Origin: Paraphysoderma sedebokerense
Lineage: Eukaryota; Blastocladiomycota; Physodermatomycetes; Physodermatales; Physodermataceae
Direction of reading: 5' to 3'
DNA: 64,000 nt
Assembly (NCBI GenBank): GCA_025602915.1
Contig: JAHLJZ010000002.1
Coordinates: 186,001-250,000 of the forward strand
The position numbers and the translations under genes are program-made. Of this stretch, positions 37,699 through 50,683 are shown piece after piece (within the stretch, counting starts at the first letter, position 1; every line of letters starts with the position of its first letter). The notes under the pieces were generated by a model. That model was not told where the DNA came from, ran no database searches, and saw nothing but the letters and a program-made list of their open reading frames with translations.

Positions 37699-40600
37699 TT
37701 AATTCTCTCCGATACCAACCAAATATTTGCCAGCCGTCGTCAACTTCTGATACTCCACTTTCTCAATTTTAACTCCAGTAGATTCATCACCGTTCACACT
37801 CACATCCATACCACTCACAATCCCGGCACATTCCCATCGGAGTAGTAATCCAGTCACCGTTCCACTTCCAACAACACCTTGAGTCTCGTCGTGGCTCACT
37901 TTGACTAAAATTCTCTGAAACTCGTCATTTTCATCACCGTCGCTAGCGATTTGATCGAATTTCCATAAAATTTTTGTACCGTCGGGTGACAACGCTCCAT
38001 CGTGGTTCGATTTCATATCATTCACTGCTCTATCGTACGCCAATAAAAACGAAACATCGTTTACGGGTTTCGGCTTTAAATTAAACGACGGATTGTACTT
38101 GTACATGATCATTGTTTGGGTAGAATTACTAGTGGATTTGGAAAGTAAGTGCGAAAGGATAGGTAAGTTCGATAGGTTGACAGTAGGATCAACATTCGGG
38201 ATGGAATATTTGAAAAGGGGTATGGAGGATTGAGATGATGAAGAAGAGGCCAAAGATGCAAGGTCTAACAAGTAGTCCTTAGACGACGTGGTTGTCGAAG
38301 AAAAGGCGGTATTCTGAGAGACGTAATTAGTATTTGGTATAATTTTTTCGACGTTTAGGAGACTTTTTAGTGCGAGTTTGAGTCGCTGAGAAGTTAGAGA
38401 TGGATTAAGCGGGGTCTGAAATGATATTGATATCTCCCCAGTAACTAGACACCTGTCAACTTCGGTCGCGGATTTCAACATCACATTCACAGTCTCGGCC
38501 ACGATGATTCGGACGGGGGGTAAAGTCAATACAGTTGGCGCAGGAGGGAGGGAAAAAGAGGGAGCTAAAGTGGACGGAGACGGTAAAGATCCAGATGCTG
38601 ACGATGCCCGCGGTCGTGCGGGAAGCTTTGGAGGCGGCTGTGAGGCAGATCGAGCCGGTGCCGCAGCACTACCTGATGGTAGCGTATCAAATAAATCAAC
38701 AATATCGTTTGGTTTGCGTGTGGGTGATGTATCGGCGGACTTTGAGGTCGGGGCACTCTCCATTTGTGACAAAAATAAATCATCCGATTTTGAGAAAGTT
38801 GTCGAAGGGTCAGATTTAGCTGAAGAGGGGTCCGAGGTAGGTACCGTTGGTGATTCCAATATTAGTTGATTCGCTAAACTCGATCTGAAATTTGGATTCC
38901 CGAAACCATTTGCGCTGATAGGTGTGTTTGATGAAGTTGTTGATGGATCAATGTAGGTCAATGCCTTATTCGTTCGTCTATTTTGCGAGCGACCGCGCGG
39001 GGGCTATAATTGCTAACGTGAGCTGTCTTTATGTAATAGGAGTGCAAGAATATCTAGGGATACTCACTGGACCAATTGAACTCGATATTGCCGTCATGGC
39101 TCTCTGTAATGTTTCAGCATTTGTTTCCACTACAGCTTCCTTTTTAATCTCCACTTTAAACCGCGGAGGAGATGAAGATCTAGAAAAAAATAGATAAGAC
39201 ATTTATTACAACGTTCAATGTGAGATGAAGGGTTAAGACGACATACCGTGACCCGTTTCCATCATCTTCCTCATCAGAATCAAATTTTTCTGGATTTGCT
39301 TCCATGCCCGTGATTTTGTCGGCGTCTGCCGGCCGCACGGAGAAGCCTTCTTCATCCGTTACAGCGGGAGCCGGTTGATCCTAGAACATGGATTTTCAGC
39401 CATCCCGACTAGTGAAAAGAGGTCAAGAACAGATAACACATACCTGACCGTCGGATTTCAGAGGTGCGGCGTTCTGGTCGACAGGCCCGTTGGGTGTCTC
39501 TGAAGATTCGGGCCTGACATATTAAAGTATCTAAGGATAAGTAGATGACAGAAGAGAGAAAGAAATGATAGACCACATACAATTTAGATATCGAGGCAAT
39601 GTTGGTCAACGACTTGTTGCGTTTCATGGAAAAAAGCGAGGAAGCACGTTTATTAAGCGACATCGACCGTCGAACTGCAGTTGAGAGCAGTTAAGACGTT
39701 GGTTAATTCAGTAATTTTGATTATAAAAGAAAAATGTGTGTCTATTACCTTTCGGTGCTTTTAAACTTTTATTATCCGCTGCTTCCACAACAGCCGGAGC
39801 TTCTACCACTCCTTTCGTATCGCAGAATCGTTTGATTTCTGCCTCGACATCGAATTCCGACGTCGAGCCAATTATCTGGGATGCCAGTTCAGTTTCGGAA
39901 TTCAATAATAAATGCGTAGTTGCTCCGAAAGATGTCAGAGTTGTTTTGAGGGTTTCCAGGCGTGATTTCTCCAGACTTTGAAAACGCTGAACGCAAACAG
40001 AATGGGGTGTAATGTCAATGCTATGTGAACACTGTCATTTGATAGTATGAACTGCCTTACATCGAAACTTGCAGTCGCTTCTGCTTCCCATAATGCTTTT
40101 TTGCTTTTGAAATTATCAAGAGCGTGCATTTTCTTCTTACCTATCAGACGAATGCAATGTATGTAAGCATAACGCCCAAGCTATAAAGCACATTCATTAG
40201 AAGTATACTTACTCTCGTTAGTGGGTTTACGTCTATGCGTTACTCCGTTGGTCTGACATCGCATTTAAACCGTCAGTTATGTCAGCCAGAAAACTGAAAT
40301 GACGAGTACTCACTTCAGCTGGTTGCTCTCCTTCCGCATTATTCTCTACATTGCTCCCAGTTGGAGTGTTGACCTATAATAGCATTAATAAGGCTTACTT
40401 CTGAGGCAAATACAAGCGTGATGCAAGAAAGCAGCATTACCTTATTATTCATCTTGATCGCCTCTTCGTATGCCTTTGCGGCCTTGGAGCACTTCTTCTC
40501 GAGCTGAGCGAAGGAGACATTAATCCAAAATATGATGAAAGAAAAACACTTAATCAGGCATACCTTTTTCATTTCCTTCCACTCTTCATCTCCCAAAGCA

Positions 40601-41210
40601 TCTCGCAGTGGCTTTTCCACTTCCGCGGACATCGAATTTGCCCATTTCGCCCTCCCTTCCGCCGACAAGACTATAAAACTTAAAACGGATTTCCAGCTAT
40701 CAAACAAAAGACTAGTAAAAAGATTGTAATCATCGTCAGAACATCATCCCTCACTATGAAACAAATGTAAGGCCGAAAGATAGCGTACCCTAGGGTATCT
40801 GGACTCGATATTTTATTCGTTTGGACGAATTTGAGAATATCCTTTGAATATTTATCTTCAATTACAGCCCTACATAGTGTAAAAATGGTTCAACCGAGCG
40901 AGTTATAGCAGAGCATTTGTCAACATCTGCAATATTAATATCGTAAGGGAGAGTTTGAAAAGTGGAACACACAATTCCTTAAAAAATTCGGCAACCTCGT
41001 CCAATATAGTCTTTCCATTCGTCAAACGTTTGACAACAGTCTCTAAAGACTGAACGGGTGTCTCCGTATTCTATACGACATAATATAATAAATTAAAAAG
41101 GATGAGTCATAGTCTGACATTGAGGGTTGCCCAAAATGTAAACAAATCCAACAAGATGAGGAGATGGAAGGCCGTTATCTTACCACAAAGGTAGCCGAAA
41201 AGTCAGTCAT
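37699..41210 (-). CDS. SYP1: FCHO/Syp1-type F-BAR and mu-homology-domain endocytic protein
   Basis: Early factor of clathrin endocytosis that bends membrane and recruits adaptors. Supported exons: 41069-40973, 40869-40789, 40711-40564, 40503-40441, 40373-40314, 40252-40213, 40140-40061, 39986-39749, 39674-39581, 39513-39444, 39380-39247, 39179-39068 and 39003-37699, about 850 residues. F-BAR helices include EVAEFFKEL, AVIEDKYSKDILKFV and SWKSVLSFIVLSAEGRAKWA. The middle is Ser/Pro-rich with DLFDTLP. The C-terminal ~280 residues look like a muHD (VNVMLKSATEVDRCLVTGEI, ILWKFDQI, GTVTGLLLRWECAG). The proposed first exon, 41210-41184, begins MTDFSATF as in F-BAR proteins, but its GTG|GTAAG donor does not match the phase of the next exon, so the true 5' end is open. 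Confidence 0.85.
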
Positions 41211-41805
41211 AATAGCGACATCTACAGTTTTGTAGTTCTATCTGTATGGGATCTATCTTCCGTCTGAATGTGTGGATATAAGTTATAGATGAGACTCTTT
41301 CCTGTTATGTCCCTCGACTGAAATTTCTAAATGCACGCGAAATCCAAGAAGGAACGAACCGACATCCGTCAATCGACTCCTTTCAAAAGAATCATGTAGT
41401 GGGCAGTTTTATATCAAATACATGATAAATAGTTATCATGTGGCAGCGTGGAATAGCCGTAGTGAAGACTAGGAAATTTCTCATGGCAGGATATACTTTT
41501 ATTGAGACATCCTTAACACTTCTCCTATCGTCGTCCATCTCTGCATGTCTGCTCCTGAGATTAGAATATATTACGAAGTTCCAAATCCCAGTCATAAAAA
41601 TATATGAGGTAATCATAGTGAATGGCAGCAGCCGCCGTTTATGTTATTGTCCTTAATAAATTTAGATTTTAGAGTGGAAGGAACAGCTGCAAAGTTCCCC
41701 GCCATTTTCGTAAATTTTGAATGCGCCAAAAATTTGAACTTTCAATCACAAAAAAAAACCATCTCGTCATTAATCGTTCATTCTGAAGGGAGATAAAGAA
41801 ATAAA
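41211..41805. other. Intergenic region, divergent promoter
   Basis: About 0.6 kb between the F-BAR gene and the CX9C gene, which are transcribed away from each other. A poly-A run lies just before the CX9C 5' end (about 41751-41758). No gene is recognised. Confidence 0.7.
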
Positions 41806-42537
41806 ATGACATCGTCTAACACTGATCCAGAAAAGAATGATTCATTCTTAGATTCGTTCATATCTAAAGCCAAACAATCGACTTCGTCTGTTCTCGGTAA
41901 TCTCCCGACATCATCAAAGACATACGAACCGAGCACACCGAATTCTCCTTCACAATCCTCAACATCCAGTACATCTTCCATACCGATTCAAGATGATTCC
42001 AAAGATAATAAATCAACTTCCAAATCGACATTACCACCATCTGATCAATCGGCATCACAACCGCCATCATCGTTGAGAAGACCAAGTACGCCATTGAGTG
42101 TGTCACCGGAAGACGACGATGATATGATGACTGTGCAAGAAATAGCGTTGAGTAATTGCTCGAATTTACATCTAGAGTTGAAGAAATGTTTGAGTTCCGG
42201 ATCCTGGTGGGATAAGGCTTCGTTATGTCAAACGCAGTCGGAAAGATTTTGGAAGTGTTACCAAGACTATAAGGTTCGTCAAAAAAGAATCGTTACCAAT
42301 TCAAGATGGCAGACAAGCCATAGATCCCTAGTTATGATTACTGATGCATGTTTTTTCTAGTCTACCTTAATACAGTTGGGTTATAAATCTCCGCGAGCAG
42401 CAAAATGGCAAAAGCAAAGAATGATTGTCGAAGCTGAACGGATTGTCAATAAAATGTGGGAAATGGAAGAAAGGAATGATCTGTTAGATCCACTGTCCAG
42501 ATCTAGTAATGTTGATGTTGATTCTAGTAGTAGTTAG
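41806..42537 (+). CDS. Twin CX9C protein (Emi1/DUF3128-like)
   Basis: Two exons, 41806-42273 and 42361-42537, give 214 residues. The first ~110 residues are Ser/Thr/Pro-rich and probably disordered. The core has two CX9C pairs: CSNLHLELKKC and CQTQSERFWKC, linked by LSSGSWWDKASL and followed by a conserved-looking GYKSPRAAKW. Twin CX9C helices are usually oxidised in the mitochondrial intermembrane space by Mia40; the spacing also suits the Emi1/DUF3128 family. No further role can be read from the sequence. Confidence 0.8.
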
Positions 42538-42784
42538 TATTTATATAATTAGTGTAGATTACTAATAACAAAGTCTTCAATTAATCATAAGGTGACCAAA
42601 GGTCAGATGCAATGTTCTAGATAAATTGCACATTTATAATAACATGGAAACTACAAAACACTATTTACAGATGCCATTCCTACTTCCCCAGACAATGCAG
42701 CTTCTAAAGTGTTATCACTTCTCCCTTAACCGCTTTTCTCATCCTGATGTCCCTGGCCCATAGCTCGACAAGTTGACTCTGAAC

Positions 42785-43779
42785 CTAAACTCGACTCATC
42801 TCCATGTCCAACTTTTTCTTCATCGGTGGATTCATTATAATTTCATCCGGATTAGAGAAAATTCTATCTCTCAACCTATGAAACCCGTATGAAACGATAT
42901 ACAGTACGATACTCACAATCATGAGTGCAGGGTACATAAATTTAGCTTCGGGCCTCGAAACGTCCAGGAATGGATAGACGAAGTCGTTTGAACTACAATA
43001 ACACAAAATCGAATTCAACGTCAGCTCATACAACATGGACAACCCAAATTTACCCAACTGAGACCGAGGAAAGCTTTGAAATAAATATCAAGTAATAACG
43101 GATCAGGACTTACTATGAATTATAAATCCAACTCCAACCAACGTAGATCCCCATGATAAGCACATCGATCACCAATCCCCACCAATTTAAAATCATTCTA
43201 CCCAAGAAAAACTCGGTCACAACAACCAGGAATTCAATGCCATGTTGAGAAATCGAGGTCCATGCGTCAATCGAAGATTTGTAACCTTGGGCCAAGAATA
43301 ACCAGTACACGGTTGGAACCATGAGATGAAAAACGGCGATATTGCAGTACAGGATTTGTTGCAAGGTAATGGCAAATGTAGAGGGTGGTAAAGGGGTGTA
43401 CAATTGTCGATAAGAGTTGAAAATTGCGAGCTATTTCGAATGTTAACAATTAAGTTAAAGAGTGTTCTGTATTCCCAAGTTGAAAAGAATCTGGAACAAG
43501 AAGACTTACAGCCAAGTACACACATAACCCAAAGTATGTCAAATTAGTGAAAAAGAAGAAATATTTGAAGTAAGGCGGTTTAATGTAATACGCAAATGTA
43601 ACCAATAACACAATCAACTGATACAGTAACCAAAATGACCGAGCGGCCAGTAACTTTTTCGGTGTGACCAGGAAAGAATAGACAAAGTTGGTCGGGATAG
43701 TAGTACCACGGAGAAACCGATTAGTGGGTTGGACTGTTGTGAGTGTATCAGCGGATGAAATAATAGACGAGGATGGCAT
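42785..43779 (-). CDS. AIG1/ADTRP (FAR-17a)-like multi-pass membrane protein
   Basis: Exons 43779-43510, 43430-43114 and 42992-42785 give 264 residues with about six membrane segments. AIG1 and ADTRP are threonine hydrolases of fatty-acid esters of hydroxy fatty acids. Matching points are a threonine in FFFFTNLTYFGL, a histidine in SQHGIEFL, and GIYVGWSWIYN leading into DFVYPFLD, as in the WVYPFL of AIG1. The second intron must skip 43113-42993; reading it through would break the frame. The tail is short and basic (NPPMKKKLDME). Family placement rests on spaced motifs, so the enzymatic role is tentative. Confidence 0.72.
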
Positions 43780-44803
43780 GATGTATAGTGAATATCAGGG
43801 GAAGAAGTTCGGTAATTGACGATGAATAGCTTGATATGTAGTTAATCAATGTGTGATTGCGTGAGTGAATGAATATCCACTATATAAACGATGTGAATCG
43901 AAAAGAAACGACTCGATATTCAGCACTATCGTCTCAACTATTTTAAATCTTCTAATTTCCCTGCGTCGTTAATAAATCTGTCCGTCCGTTCGTTCGTCAG
44001 CTGCGTACAATTTCTTCCGGTTTCAACAAGGGTCAGTAATTACTAATCGATTCTTGCAACCGTTTCCTCCAAAGGGCAAAGACAACAAGACGAATCTCAA
44101 AAACGAATCAAATGGTGGTCGGTAATACCCGAAATGGCGACAAATCTTGCGGACTCGAGAAGTCACACCGGATCAATAATAGAGTGGTGGTATGATCAAC
44201 GGCACAACCTGATGCCGCTGATGCCTGATTAAATGCCTGTAATGCCGCTGCCATATTATGCTTCTCACGGCGCGAGTCTTCGACACGGGGGCAATCAATG
44301 ACGGCAAAACTGGCAGGACCGCATGAAGATGAGGCGGGAAACCGGATTAACGCATCGCATCAGGGATTCAGGTTACATCAGGGCCGCAACCACGGGATCG
44401 ATTGGAGCAAGATAAATTGAATCAAATTAAATGTTCAAGGATATGATAGACCTATTACATCTAAATGATATATCTGTTCTGGAAAGCGTTTGATTTCTTT
44501 GACGAATGAATCGGAAACTTGGAGGTTACCATTGACAGGGGAAATTGAATAAGAGATTTGAAGAAAAAAAATCGAATCAAGTCTATTAAAACCTTTATAC
44601 AAATTACTAATTTTTCGTTGTCATAGCACAGATATCGACGTACAAGAAAGAATGCCACCAGAAAAAATAAAGTATCGAAAAAAAAAGAGTTGACCATTAA
44701 GATGACAAAGAAATAAAACTATATATTTAAACTTTTAAACCAATCCACTCATCCCATTGAATTCCATATTTTTTTTGGACTTTCCAAATTTAACCAACTC
44801 TAT
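43780..44803. other. Intergenic region
   Basis: About 1 kb between the AIG1-like gene promoter and the ABCA gene 3' end. A stretch at 44195-44260 repeats ATGCC/GCCGCTG words. The 78-codon frame at 44461-44697 is AT-driven. No gene is recognised. Confidence 0.65.
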
Positions 44804-47800
44804 TTAACCCAAACTACCTTCCGCGTCAGTTTCACTGATAATTTTCAAAAACACATCTTCCATGCTAGTCTGACTCAACCCCCAATCATCAATTCCATGC
44901 AACATTTTGTGTTGTTCGATTTCTTCGAATAACTTGGGAATCAACCCGGGGGTAGTCTCGAATTCATAAGAACATTGTGTATCGAATGCGTCTACGACTT
45001 TCCATCCTTCCGGGAGGAGTGATTGAATGTAGCTGTTTATCGTGGAGAAGAACAAATAGTTCAGATCACGTTAATTGACGAATCAACATAAGGAGCAAAG
45101 TAAAGATACATACGTTGATGCTTTTGAATTGTTCTCTGCTTTACATGTAAATGTAATTCTAAATCCAGATCCATACAATTGTTTCAATCGTAATTGATCA
45201 CCAATACAACGAAGTGAACCTTTCGCCATAATTGCAATACCTAATCACCAATATAACGTCAATACAAATCAACCAGCGTTGATGAAATTTCAAAAAAAGT
45301 AACGTACGTTGACATAACACTTCCACTTCCTCCATAGAATGAGAAACCAGAACAATAGTTCTGCCTTGTCTGGCTTTGTTGATAATATTCCAAATCAATC
45401 TTCTCACTTCAGGATCGAGACCTAAATAAAAGAAAAACCCATAAATATAACCGAATATAACCCAAAATACAAAAGAAATAAACATTACCAGTTGTAGGTT
45501 CATCCAAAAACACGACTTTAGGATTCCCAATCAAACTAATAGCGATACTCAATCTTCTCTTTTCACCGCCACTCAACCCTTTCGATAACCGATTTTCGAA
45601 CGGTTCCAATGAAACGGCACGTAAACATTCTAATTTCACTTTTTGCTCGTCTTCTTGCTTTACACCCTTAAGACGAGAGTAAAAGAGTAGATGTTCGCCG
45701 ACGGTTAAATCGTCCCAGAGGATATCATGCTGTAGTGGAGTGGATAATCAGATTTACGCCGATTTTAGGGTAGAGTAATAACGGGAAAAGATCAAGGATG
45801 AAACAGAAAAGAAGTTAACAAATGGGTCGGATGATTTTAGAGAAAAAGGAAAACAGTCCAAATACCTGTGGACAAACACCCGTAATTCTATACACATCGT
45901 CCCTTTGAGTTGAAATATCGTATCCACCCAATTTAGCAACACCCGATGTCGCTTCATACAAACCAGTCAAAATACTGATCAGTGTAGTTTTTCCTGTACA
46001 TATTAAATCGCGTTATTTCAAAATCTCCATGATTGACATACGAGAAGTGATGAAAAGAAGTAACGTACCAGCACCGTTAGGTCTATATTCAGATAAAGCA
46101 CAAAAAAAAAATTACAATCCAGACGTCAATGAGAATACAGATACTACGTTTCAAAAGAACAAAGTGATCAACATACCCTAACAATCCAAACACAGAATTC
46201 GCCTCAACCGCAAACGTAGCATCTTTACAAGCGACTTTACCGGTATCATAAACTTTTCTCATATGACGAATAATCAACGGACAATTTTCTCCATCAAATT
46301 CATTGGCATCAACACGTGCACGTTCGGCTCGAACGTCGTCATCTTCGAGAGTCAATTCGGAGGGATCAACGGTAATTACCACCTGATTTATATGGATCGT
46401 TTTTGTTATTGTAAGTAAAAAGACATGAAAAAATAGAAAAATCAAAAACAGATTGTTAGAATCTGTCAACACGCAGCGGAGTTACAAAACGGCAGCGAAA
46501 AAAACATACGTCTTTCACGTCCTTTTTAGCTTCATCTTTTACTTCATCATTCTTTTTCACGTATTTATTGTACAACTCAGAAACAGGGAAATGCCAAGGT
46601 TTTCTCACTCCGTACTCTGATTTAACCACGGCGTTCAAGTATCCACTGATCAACAAGAACACAAACGTTTCGATAAGCAGACAAATGACAGACGTAAAAA
46701 CTTCATCGCCGGGAACGACATTGGCGATGGTGTATGGACGGAGACGACGGGAGAAGGAAGCTTGGTTGATTTTGTTTAGGGCACTGTAGGAAGAAAAGGG
46801 TTCAAGGTTATCAATGAATACCGAGGTTCGGAAGCAGTGAGTATTGGTGAAATTATACAAACCGGTAAAACGCAAAAGGTGGCCAAAACAAGTAAACGAC
46901 AGGCGGTTTATCAGTGAACAATGCTTCTAATGCCAAATTGACAATGACACCGAGTAACACCACCAGAAAAGTAATGACCAAGGCAGTACGAGATTTGGAG
47001 AAGAGAGTGGCAAAGAAGAAAGAGAGTGCGATTTGAGCATGTCCCCAAAAGAAGAAAAGTAGGATGTAGACACCTATAATAAGTACAGGATAAATGTGTT
47101 GTGTTAATTCATAGTCATAGAGTCCGAGGGTTATCAAACGAACTGAAAGAAAGATGGTACCAGGGTCAGTCAAGGTGAAAAATTCCATTCTGAATCCTAA
47201 ACCAGTGATAATGAACACAACTGTAGCGAGGATGTGTAACAAATAGAAATGGAGATAATGGGTCAAGTAGTATGCGAATGGTTTGAGACCGTTCTGTAAT
47301 ATTAAAAAGGATGATGTTAGCACACTATAATTTAAAGGGTCAGTAACGGCAAAGAGTGAACAACTCACCATATTCATCATGATCAATATCCTATCTTCCT
47401 TTTCTTTTACAAGTGTAATCACAAAGATAGGCAAAAGGAAAGAAACACCAAATGGATACAAGATTCGTCCAACGAAAGAACCAATAGGTAATGTCAATTT
47501 TGTGTTGACCAAGCTTGGCATCGCACGCAATCCTTGGGTGATCGTAACATTTGCACCAGTACGTTGAGCTGTTGAGAATAGAAGCGGCAAGGTATTAAAA
47601 CAATGACCAAGGGCAGACTCCGATACTTGAAGTGACCAGAATAGAGACAATACCGATAGCGTTATCCAACATTCCCTGTAAAATCAACCGTCTGAACCCT
47701 TGGCTAGGGAAACTGGCTGCCAATGCCAATCTTCGATCGGTTCCAACTTGCATGGTATATTTAAATTCTCTCGTAGGGATTGCGAACTTTTCAAATAATA

Positions 47801-49561
47801 TGGCACCGAAAGGAATTTCAGTGATCACAGCTGCTACATCGGTGAGGTATTTGATTCTGTCGAGTGGGTCGGGATCAGTTGTTAAAAGGACTCGTTTGTT
47901 GACTTGCGAGAGTTTGTCCAAAGTTCTAGAAAGACGGCCAACGTTAAGCTACAAGGGCGACTGGATGAGAAAGGGATAAAGAAGCTAATTACTGTTGAAT
48001 ACGGCGGTAGAAATCGTCATCAACAGATTTTTCGGAAGCCCCTTCTTTTTCCAGCACCTTTTCAAAGAAAGGAACGCTTTGGAAACCATCCAATGAAAAG
48101 TTGTATCTTTTAGCGGGTTCGGTCTCTCCGGTATTTTCTGTCAATTGTAATTTCAACGCGAATTTGGTAGGGATGGAACCTAACAATCCGTCACGACCAG
48201 GTTCGTTGGAAGCATTAAAAGTAAAGAATTGTGAAAGGGGAAGAGCATTAGTTCTGTTCTTCCAACCGAGAGCGTTGGCATCCGTAAGGGATGACGGTTC
48301 GTAGAGGATTGCCCAAGGCTGCGTCTGGGCGTTGATGATGGAAACCAAACTCAATGGATTGGTTGAAGAAACGTTGAGCCAGCCTCCTTTGGGATCAGGA
48401 CGGAATGTTCTACGTGGAAGATAGAATATCAAATGAGCGACATATTCAAGGAATCGATGGGTAACCGTCAACATACGAGTCTTTCAACAAGTTCGGATTC
48501 CTGAGGGGACCAGGAGGAACACCTTCCAAAGGATCCTTCTCAAACGGTTCCTGGTATTGGTAGTTATCGTTCAGCCAGTTGACACAACTACCGAGACCGC
48601 CTGCGACAGGTGGGCCACCGCCAGTGTTTTCAGTCGGAAGGACAAAGAAATTAGCCTGCTTCACCTCGCCAGTTTGATTAGCGTTGCGATAGAGTGAGCC
48701 CGGTCGAGTTGGTAATAAGGAGGCGTTGGTGATTGGGAGATTGGTTGTAGTATTTAATGCAGTGACATTGGAACAGTAGAGTAATTCTGCATAGTTATCA
48801 CGGGAATGAATGGAGTCATGTTATTCATTACTTCAAGAACGTGCTATTGTTGGTGTCCAGATAAATCAAAGATATGTACCTTGAATTTCGGCTTGACTTT
48901 GAATCAAGTTTGTCAATACAATTCCCAAAATACCAGCGATGGCAACCATCATAAAGGGACATAACCCGATACAACAAACATTCACGAATATTTGGCGTTT
49001 CTGATACGAAGCGGTTTTTCGAACCTAAATATGATTAAAGTAACCAAGTTTTTCCACCAAAATTTAGAAATAAAGTGCTTGAGTGTAAATTAAGGAACTT
49101 GGAATGTGACTTACCAAAGCTCGCAATGGATAACTTTCTCTTTCGGAAGGACGTAATTCTTCAGCTTTGCGAAGATTTGCCGGGGTACCATTGACCTTTT
49201 TTCCGTTTTCAGCGGGTTCTCCATTTTTCATTTCACTCATTTCGATATTCACAACCCCAGACTTTGGTTGGTTTTCCTGCACCCGATCTAATATTGATAT
49301 TATATGTGAATTTGTGTTCATTGGCGCAATTCTTATCAGAATGGTAGCTCATCCACCACGAGGTAACGTATAAAGTAAAAAGTATTTACCGGCGATAGTG
49401 CCAGGGGGCGAGGAAGCAATTTTGTCGACTTTTTCTGGAGTCGAAGGTTTTTCAATCATTTTGTCGTCGGGAGAAGATACGAGGTCGGGGTTATCCGAGT
49501 CGAGCGAGGGAGGAGACCGAGACGCCAGATCTGAAGAGGATGGAGAATGAGGATTACTCAT
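44804..49561 (-). CDS. ABC transporter, subfamily A, single nucleotide-binding domain
   Basis: Lipid-type exporter of the ABCA family in half-size form. Exons: 49561-49390, 49287-49115, 49024-48880, 48786-48477, 48409-47993, 47925-47627, 47568-47369, 47293-47161, 47073-46863, 46783-46510, 46382-46177, 46082-46069 (14-nt microexon), 45993-45866, 45729-45489, 45421-45308, 45240-45114, 45032-44804; 1130 residues, all in phase. One transmembrane helix (exon 3) is followed by a large extracytosolic loop (NCS- and NTT-type glycosylation sites) and then a cluster of helices. The ATPase has GPNGAGKTT (Walker A spread over three exons), the signature LSGGEKRRLS and VVFLDEPTTGLDPE (Walker B). The C-terminal SQTSMEDVFLKI is an ABCA hallmark. 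The N-terminal 100 residues are disordered. Confidence 0.93.
46069..46082 (-). other. 14-nt microexon encoding the Walker A core of the ABCA gene
   Basis: Flanked by an AG acceptor (TATAG) and a GTACGT donor, this exon supplies PNGAG of GPNGAGKTT. Removing it would destroy the P-loop, and including it keeps the frame on both sides. Confidence 0.88.
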
Positions 49562-50683
49562 GCAAAATGCAGAAACAGGATGGGATTGATTGTTCCTCGG
49601 GAATTCAAATCAATGTCGAGGATGAGGATGAGAGGGATGGAGGAATGTCTTTTGCATTCAAGATGGAGACGGAATGCGCTTTAGTCATCATGCATTATTA
49701 GCATCATTTGCAGTCATTATGCTTATTCAGTTGGATATCACATACAAAATAGAAATGCTAGGATTGAGATCCTCGGGAGAGATACTGCAGTCTATGTACA
49801 ATCTAATATCATCCTCATCAGTTGTCACTAATCATACCATGACTGTGTGGTTTATCCCTGGCTCAGAGATGTCGAAGTTGTCGCTTTTCACATGTGCATC
49901 GTCTATTCATACTCTGCGTGCCTGATACCCAAAGTGAGCAGAATCAAACGGGAGGTCGATGTGCGATTGACTCCTCTGTCGCACAATGCCGCCAATCGCC
50001 ATTCTATTACTACACACATTCTGTGCATTATTATTATATCCATGTTATCTATTGATGTGGAATGCCTCGTCGCCCTCAGTTCACTGGGAATTTCGCCGTT
50101 CACTGGAATCTGGCCTCTGGGTGATTTGGATCGGTCATCGGACAAACACAGTGAACCAACGGTGAACCACCTGTGAACCAGAACGCGTTTGGATTGCTGA
50201 GAAGTTCCCTCTCTCTCTCAGCTAGCTTAGTAGCCTTTTAGTTCCCCTTGGTTTCCCTTTCTCATTCCCTGCAATGCTGTTTCCCTCACTGTCTATACCT
50301 AGCTAGATATATAACGTATATAAAATGTATACTTACTCTACTACCTAACCTATACTACGGGATGGATACAGCCAAACTCAAATCTTGTCCGTTCGTGGAA
50401 GTGACCAGCAGCATAGCAGTCCATAGAGTCTTTGGACGGAATCTCCATGGCCACCCGTTATATGATGATTGTACTCTCTATTTGCAGACATTTGTATGTT
50501 CAATGGTGCATGTATTATGATGATAAACCGGTCTGAATAGACGACAGAATCCCCACGTACCAGGCAGCGTGTGAACGGGTGAACGTGTGAATCCATTCCC
50601 TTCCCAAACTTTTTCATCCATTCCACCACATCCACCATAGATACACATTCTTGTTATCATCCATAATACATAGTCCATACGCA
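49562..50683. other. Intergenic region, divergent promoter
   Basis: About 1.1 kb between the ABCA gene and the PHO88-like gene. Open frames on both strands have no domain or codon pattern of a gene. CT-rich stretches at 50200-50275 may belong to the PHO88-like promoter. Confidence 0.65.

Noticed and set aside
42993-43057. Continuation of the last AIG1-like exon upstream to 43057
   Set aside because: Using it breaks phase with the previous exon; the acceptor at 42993 restores the family motif WIYN...DFVYPFLD.
44461-44697. AT-rich - strand frame rich in Phe/Leu, resembling a small membrane protein
   Set aside because: Composition-driven; no start context or family resemblance.
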